A DNA stretch of 7,166 nt. It comes from Solirubrobacterales bacterium (GTDB lineage: Bacteria; Actinomycetota; Thermoleophilia; Solirubrobacterales; Solirubrobacteraceae). Under the pieces are notes generated by a model, which saw nothing but the letters and a program-made list of their open reading frames with translations, was not told where the DNA came from and did not search any database. A program made the translations under genes and the position numbers. Shown here one piece after another: positions 5,105 to 7,166 of the stretch (position 1 is the stretch's first letter; the number at the start of each line of letters is the position of its first letter). The stretch covers positions 410 through 7,575 of the forward strand of contig PMKB01000118.1 in assembly GCA_003157595.1 (NCBI GenBank). Direction: 5' to 3'.

Positions 5105-5793
5105 CCGCGCGCGATCTCGCGCTCCCAGGCCGCCACGACGGACGCCAGCTCGAGCAGAGAGCCGACGATGGCGTCGGGCTCGCCGCCCGCGGGCGCCTGG
5201 ACGCCGGCATAGACGCCGCCGGCGCGCGTCACCTGGATCGTCCGCATGCCGAGGCCTCTGGGGCCGATGAAGTCCTTCGCGGCGTTGTCCGCGACGTAGA
5301 TCGCGGTGTCGGGCGCCGTCCGCAGTTGCCGCAGAGCTTCGAGAAAGCCGGACGGGCTCGGCTTGCTGTGATCGGCGCCGAGAGCGCCCGTGTAGACGAT
5401 CACCTCCACGCTCGACGCGAGCCCCGCGCACTCGACCTTCGTGCTCTGCGTCACGACGTCGCCGTCGGTCACGATGCCCGTGCGCCGGTCGGCGGCGAAC
5501 TCCAGGGCGGCCGCTGCATCCGGCAGCAGCGTGAGCGGCCTGGGGCTGTGGCGGTAGATCGCGATGCACTCATGCAGCGCGTCGGAGTCCAGGCCCAGCG
5601 TGTCGGCGAGCTGGTTGAACACACGTCGGCGGTCGTGGGCGAAGAAGCCGCTCATCATCCGCTCGAGATCGGCCCCGTCGCGCTCGGCGACGGCCGCCAG
5701 ATGCTCGGCCACGAGGTGCCAGCCGCCACGCGCCCACTCCATCTCGGCGACCAGCGTGTCGTCGAGATCGAAGAGGATCGTCTCGATCACCAT
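5086..5793 (-). CDS. HAD-superfamily hydrolase, likely sugar or metabolite phosphatase
   Basis: A 235-residue HAD phosphatase of the subfamily I type. Motif I is FDLDDTLV (8-15), with nucleophile Asp9, acid/base Asp11 and Thr13. A helical cap occupies about 16-85. Motif II is IVTDG (107-111, Thr109), motif III is HSKPSP (142-147, Lys144) and motif IV is VADNAAKDF (167-175), with Asp169 and Asp174 as magnesium ligands. All key residues are present, so it should be active. The frame is open upstream, but ATG 5793 opens directly on the domain (MVIETILFDLDD). It also overlaps the ATP-grasp stop by 7 bp (ATGGTGA), making translational coupling likely. Beside an ATP-grasp ligase and polysaccharide genes, it plausibly dephosphorylates a sugar or acid-sugar intermediate. 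The Ala/Gly/Pro tail ends inside a 21-bp tandem repeat. Confidence 0.93.
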   Translation of the reverse strand: MVIETILFDLDDTLVAEMEWARGGWHLVAEHLAAVAERDGADLERMMSGFFAHDRRRVFNQLADTLGLDSDALHECIAIYRHSPRPLTLLPDAAAALEFAADRRTGIVTDGDVVTQSTKVECAGLASSVEVIVYTGALGADHSKPSPSGFLEALRQLRTAPDTAIYVADNAAKDFIGPRGLGMRTIQVTRAGGVYAGVQAPAGGEPDAIVGSLLELASVVAAWEREIARGPAAGP

Positions 5794-6746
5794 GCGAGCT
5801 CGGCGGACTCCAGGAACGTCGAGGAGTCGTAGCGGGTCATGTAGACACCGGGGCGTGCCAGCAACGGCTCTCCGGCGCGCCAATCGCCGGAGATCGCCCA
5901 CTCACACAGCGACTCGAGCAGCATCGCGCCGGCGTGCTGGGACAGCGGCAGGCCGCCTCCCAGCCGGGGATTGACCTCGCCGACGAGCGGTGAATCCGCC
6001 TCGATCAGAACCTGGAAGTTGAACGGTCCGGTCAGCCCCAGCGCACGCGCGACCTTCGACGCCATCTCCAGAAAGGGCTCTGCGGGTACCGTCTGCGCTC
6101 GCTCGACCTCGCCGCCGCGCACCTTGAGGCGCCGTCGCGCGCCCAGGCAGAGCACCCGGCCATCGGCGGCCGCCAGCACGTCCAGCGTCACCTCGGATCC
6201 GGCGACGAGCGGCTGCACGAGCCAGGCCTCCCCGGGCGGCGGCGCGGCCCATCCGGCCGCCGTCGAGATCACGCGGACACCCTCGGCCGCCGAACCGCTG
6301 CGGGGCTTGACCACGATCGGGAACTCGAACGGCGGCGACTCCGATGCGAGCCAGAGCTTCGTCGGCACGGCCGGAATGGCGGCCTCGAGCAGCATCGTCG
6401 CGCAGGTCAGCTTGTCCTGCGCTGCACCGACGCCCTCGTTGCAAGCGATCGCCATGCGCGCCCCGATCGCCAGGAACTCATCTGAACGCCGGCTGAGCAC
6501 GGCCAGTTCCCGATCGGTGGTCGGAACGACCAGTCCGACCGCGTGCGCGCGGCACAGGCCGAGCAGCCGCTCGACGAAGGCGGGGTCGCCAACCGGCGGC
6601 ACCCGCTCGGCCGCATCTGCGTGGTAGAGAGCGGGCGCGACGGCGTCGATGTCCACGGCGATCACGCGGCCCTGGCAGGCCGTGCGAAGCATGGTGACCA
6701 GTTCGACCCGCCGGCCTGCGTTGACTAGGAGTGTGTTGACGCCCAT
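5787..6746 (-). CDS. CarB-like ATP-grasp enzyme of a surface-polysaccharide locus
   Basis: A 319-residue single-unit ATP-grasp protein, resembling half of carbamoyl-phosphate synthase large subunit or PylC-type ligases. Such enzymes activate a carboxylate as acyl phosphate and join it to an amine or other nucleophile. NTLLVNAGRRVELV (4-17) begins an N-terminal pre-ATP-grasp domain, with VVPTTDREL (73-81) closing the usual substrate-side strand. DK at 111-112 and FPIVVKPRSGSAAEG (142-156, Lys147) form the ATP-binding strand and glycine-rich loop; LVQPLVAGSEVTLDV (176-190) and GEVNPRLGGGLPLSQHAG (256-273) carry the magnesium and phosphate ligands. I chose ATG 6746 because homologues begin within a few residues of NAGRR. 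An in-frame ATG at 6770 would add eight residues (MIYRPPAG). A TATCGT -10-like box lies 12 bases before 6746. It overlaps the HAD gene by 7 bp, so the two form one operon. The substrate is unknown. Confidence 0.92.
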   Translation of the reverse strand: MGVNTLLVNAGRRVELVTMLRTACQGRVIAVDIDAVAPALYHADAAERVPPVGDPAFVERLLGLCRAHAVGLVVPTTDRELAVLSRRSDEFLAIGARMAIACNEGVGAAQDKLTCATMLLEAAIPAVPTKLWLASESPPFEFPIVVKPRSGSAAEGVRVISTAAGWAAPPPGEAWLVQPLVAGSEVTLDVLAAADGRVLCLGARRRLKVRGGEVERAQTVPAEPFLEMASKVARALGLTGPFNFQVLIEADSPLVGEVNPRLGGGLPLSQHAGAMLLESLCEWAISGDWRAGEPLLARPGVYMTRYDSSTFLESAELAW

Positions 6747-6758
6747 GCCCGCGGGAGG

Positions 6759-6764
6759 ACGATA
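6759..6764 (-). promoter_or_regulatory. candidate -10 box for the ATP-grasp/HAD operon
   Basis: On the minus strand this reads TATCGT, fitting TAnnnT, and ends 12 bases before the ATG at 6746, giving a leader of about six bases. There is no Shine-Dalgarno site before that ATG, which fits a near-leaderless transcript. If the ATG at 6770 is used instead, this box lies inside the gene and is not a promoter. Confidence 0.25.
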
Positions 6765-6818
6765 GATCATGGACGGGGCGGGTCGCTGCCTCTGTGCGTC
6801 CGGCGCGGCTCGCGCTCC

Positions 6819-6840
6819 GCCGGCGCCTGATCGCGCCGGC
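6819..6840. repeat. 8-bp perfect inverted repeat with 6-bp loop
   Basis: GCCGGCGC and GCGCCGGC flank CTGATC in the divergent region between the ATP-grasp and flippase genes. It could be an operator or, if transcribed, a stable hairpin. There is no T-tract, so a terminator is unlikely. Confidence 0.4.
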
Positions 6841-6852
6841 CTGCGGGGGTCG

Positions 6853-6864
6853 CGCCCGACGTCG
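6853..6864. repeat. second copy of the shared 12-bp intergenic element
   Basis: CGCCCGACGTCG matches 3109-3120 exactly. Its core CGACGTCG is an 8-bp palindrome. It lies eight bases upstream of the candidate TAGGGT -10 box for the flippase gene, a placement similar to that of the first copy relative to TATGCT. Confidence 0.35.
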
Positions 6865-6872
6865 CGCTCGCA

Positions 6873-6878
6873 TAGGGT
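6873..6878 (+). promoter_or_regulatory. candidate -10 box for the flippase gene
   Basis: TAGGGT fits TAnnnT and would place the transcript start near 6885, leaving a leader of about 73 bases before the GTG. No -35 box is apparent, so this is a weak call. Confidence 0.2.
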
Positions 6879-6921
6879 CCAGCCAGGCCACGCCCCCAAA
6901 CGACGCCCTCTGCACGGGACC

Positions 6922-6950
6922 GAGAGGGAACCAACCGCGGAGAGGAACCA
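6922..6950 (+). repeat. imperfect direct repeat in the flippase leader, second copy overlapping the ribosome site
   Basis: GAGAGGGAACCA (6922-6933) and GAGAGGAACCA (6940-6950) differ by one G and start 18 bp apart. The purine-rich GGAGAGG (6939-6945) is the best Shine-Dalgarno candidate for the GTG at 6958, at a rather long spacing of 12 bases. Confidence 0.4.
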
Positions 6951-6957
6951 GGCAGCG

Positions 6958-7166
6958 GTGTTCGCATACCTCAAACGCCTCGCGACCGTTGGCGCCGCGT
7001 ATCAGGCGGGGGATCTGCTGTCGAAGGGCTTCGCGGTGATCACGCTGCCGCTGTACACGCGCTACGTGGCGCCGGCCGGCTATGGCGCCGCGCAGAACCT
7101 GCTCGTGATCGTGATCCTCGCCTCGATCGTGCTGCGCCTCGGCCTCGGCGAGGCCTTCATCCGCTT
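6958..7166 (+). CDS. polysaccharide flippase (Wzx/oligosaccharide transporter family), N-terminal part
   Basis: The frame opens at GTG 6958 and is still open at the window end, giving 69 full codons of what should be a protein of about 400-500 residues. Residues 16-42 contain LSKGFAVITLPLYTRYVAPA followed by GYG. This closely matches the first transmembrane helix and loop of MOP-superfamily flippases, which typically read like l.kg...i.lPlytRyLsp.eYG. A second hydrophobic segment spans about 47-61 and ends LRLGLGEAFIR, also typical. These proteins flip undecaprenyl-linked repeat units across the inner membrane before polymerisation. The neighbouring PGT and GT2 genes would make its substrate. 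A purine-rich GGAGAGG lies 12 bases upstream of the GTG. The gene is divergent from the ATP-grasp gene. Family confident from the visible part; substrate unknown. Confidence 0.88.
   Translation, partial: MFAYLKRLATVGAAYQAGDLLSKGFAVITLPLYTRYVAPAGYGAAQNLLVIVILASIVLRLGLGEAFIR

Noticed and set aside
5794..5901. N-terminal extension of the HAD gene
   Set aside because: Its 36 residues precede the DxDxT motif without resemblance to HAD proteins and lie within the ATP-grasp coding sequence.
6747..6974. N-terminal extension of the ATP-grasp gene up to 6974
   Set aside because: It would overlap the flippase start, consists of Arg/Ala/Pro-rich residues, and homologues begin at the NAGRR region.

Overview
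The window is about 7.2 kb of very GC-rich DNA (roughly 70% G+C by eye). It uses GTG and TTG as well as ATG starts, has short intergenic gaps and lacks strong Shine-Dalgarno sites. Together with gene content and TAnnnT-type -10 boxes set right before start codons, this points to an actinobacterium, perhaps Thermoleophilia/Solirubrobacterales. The lineage is a guess from style and recalled homologues. I see no tRNA, rRNA, CRISPR array, transposase or phage gene, and no clear sign of recent transfer.

Left part (1-1912): the 3' end of an unrecognised gene, possibly followed by a 31-residue ORF. Next is a minus-strand hypothetical protein (244-954). Divergent from it across only 35 bp is a two-gene unit: a 98-residue MIP18/DUF59 (SufT-like) iron-sulfur assembly factor, then a one-base-overlapping 208-residue protein of unknown function. 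Both divergent genes seem to have a -10 box exactly six bases upstream of a start codon, as expected for leaderless mRNAs.

Middle and right part (2112-7166): a cell-surface polysaccharide locus. It begins with a membrane-anchored NodB/CE4 polysaccharide deacetylase homologue (minus strand) whose usual metal ligands are largely replaced. A plus-strand pair follows: a membrane GT2 glycosyltransferase overlapping by 4 bp a small monotopic phosphoglycosyl transferase (PglC/WcaJ catalytic-domain type), which would start repeat-unit synthesis on a polyprenyl phosphate. A convergent minus-strand pair comes next, a CarB-like ATP-grasp enzyme overlapping by 7 bp a HAD phosphatase, plausibly making or decorating an unusual sugar. 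Divergent from it, and cut by the window end, is a Wzx-type flippase. Read as a pathway: priming (PGT), extension (GT2), modification (ATP-grasp, HAD, perhaps the deacetylase homologue) and export (flippase).

The strongest novelty candidates are the deacetylase homologue with a degenerate metal site, the uncharacterised partner of the MIP18 protein, and the divergent leaderless promoter. Weaker ones are a 12-bp element shared by the two divergent intergenic regions of the polysaccharide locus and a 21-bp tandem duplication that copies the HAD gene's stop codon. I do not see a clearly new multi-gene system.
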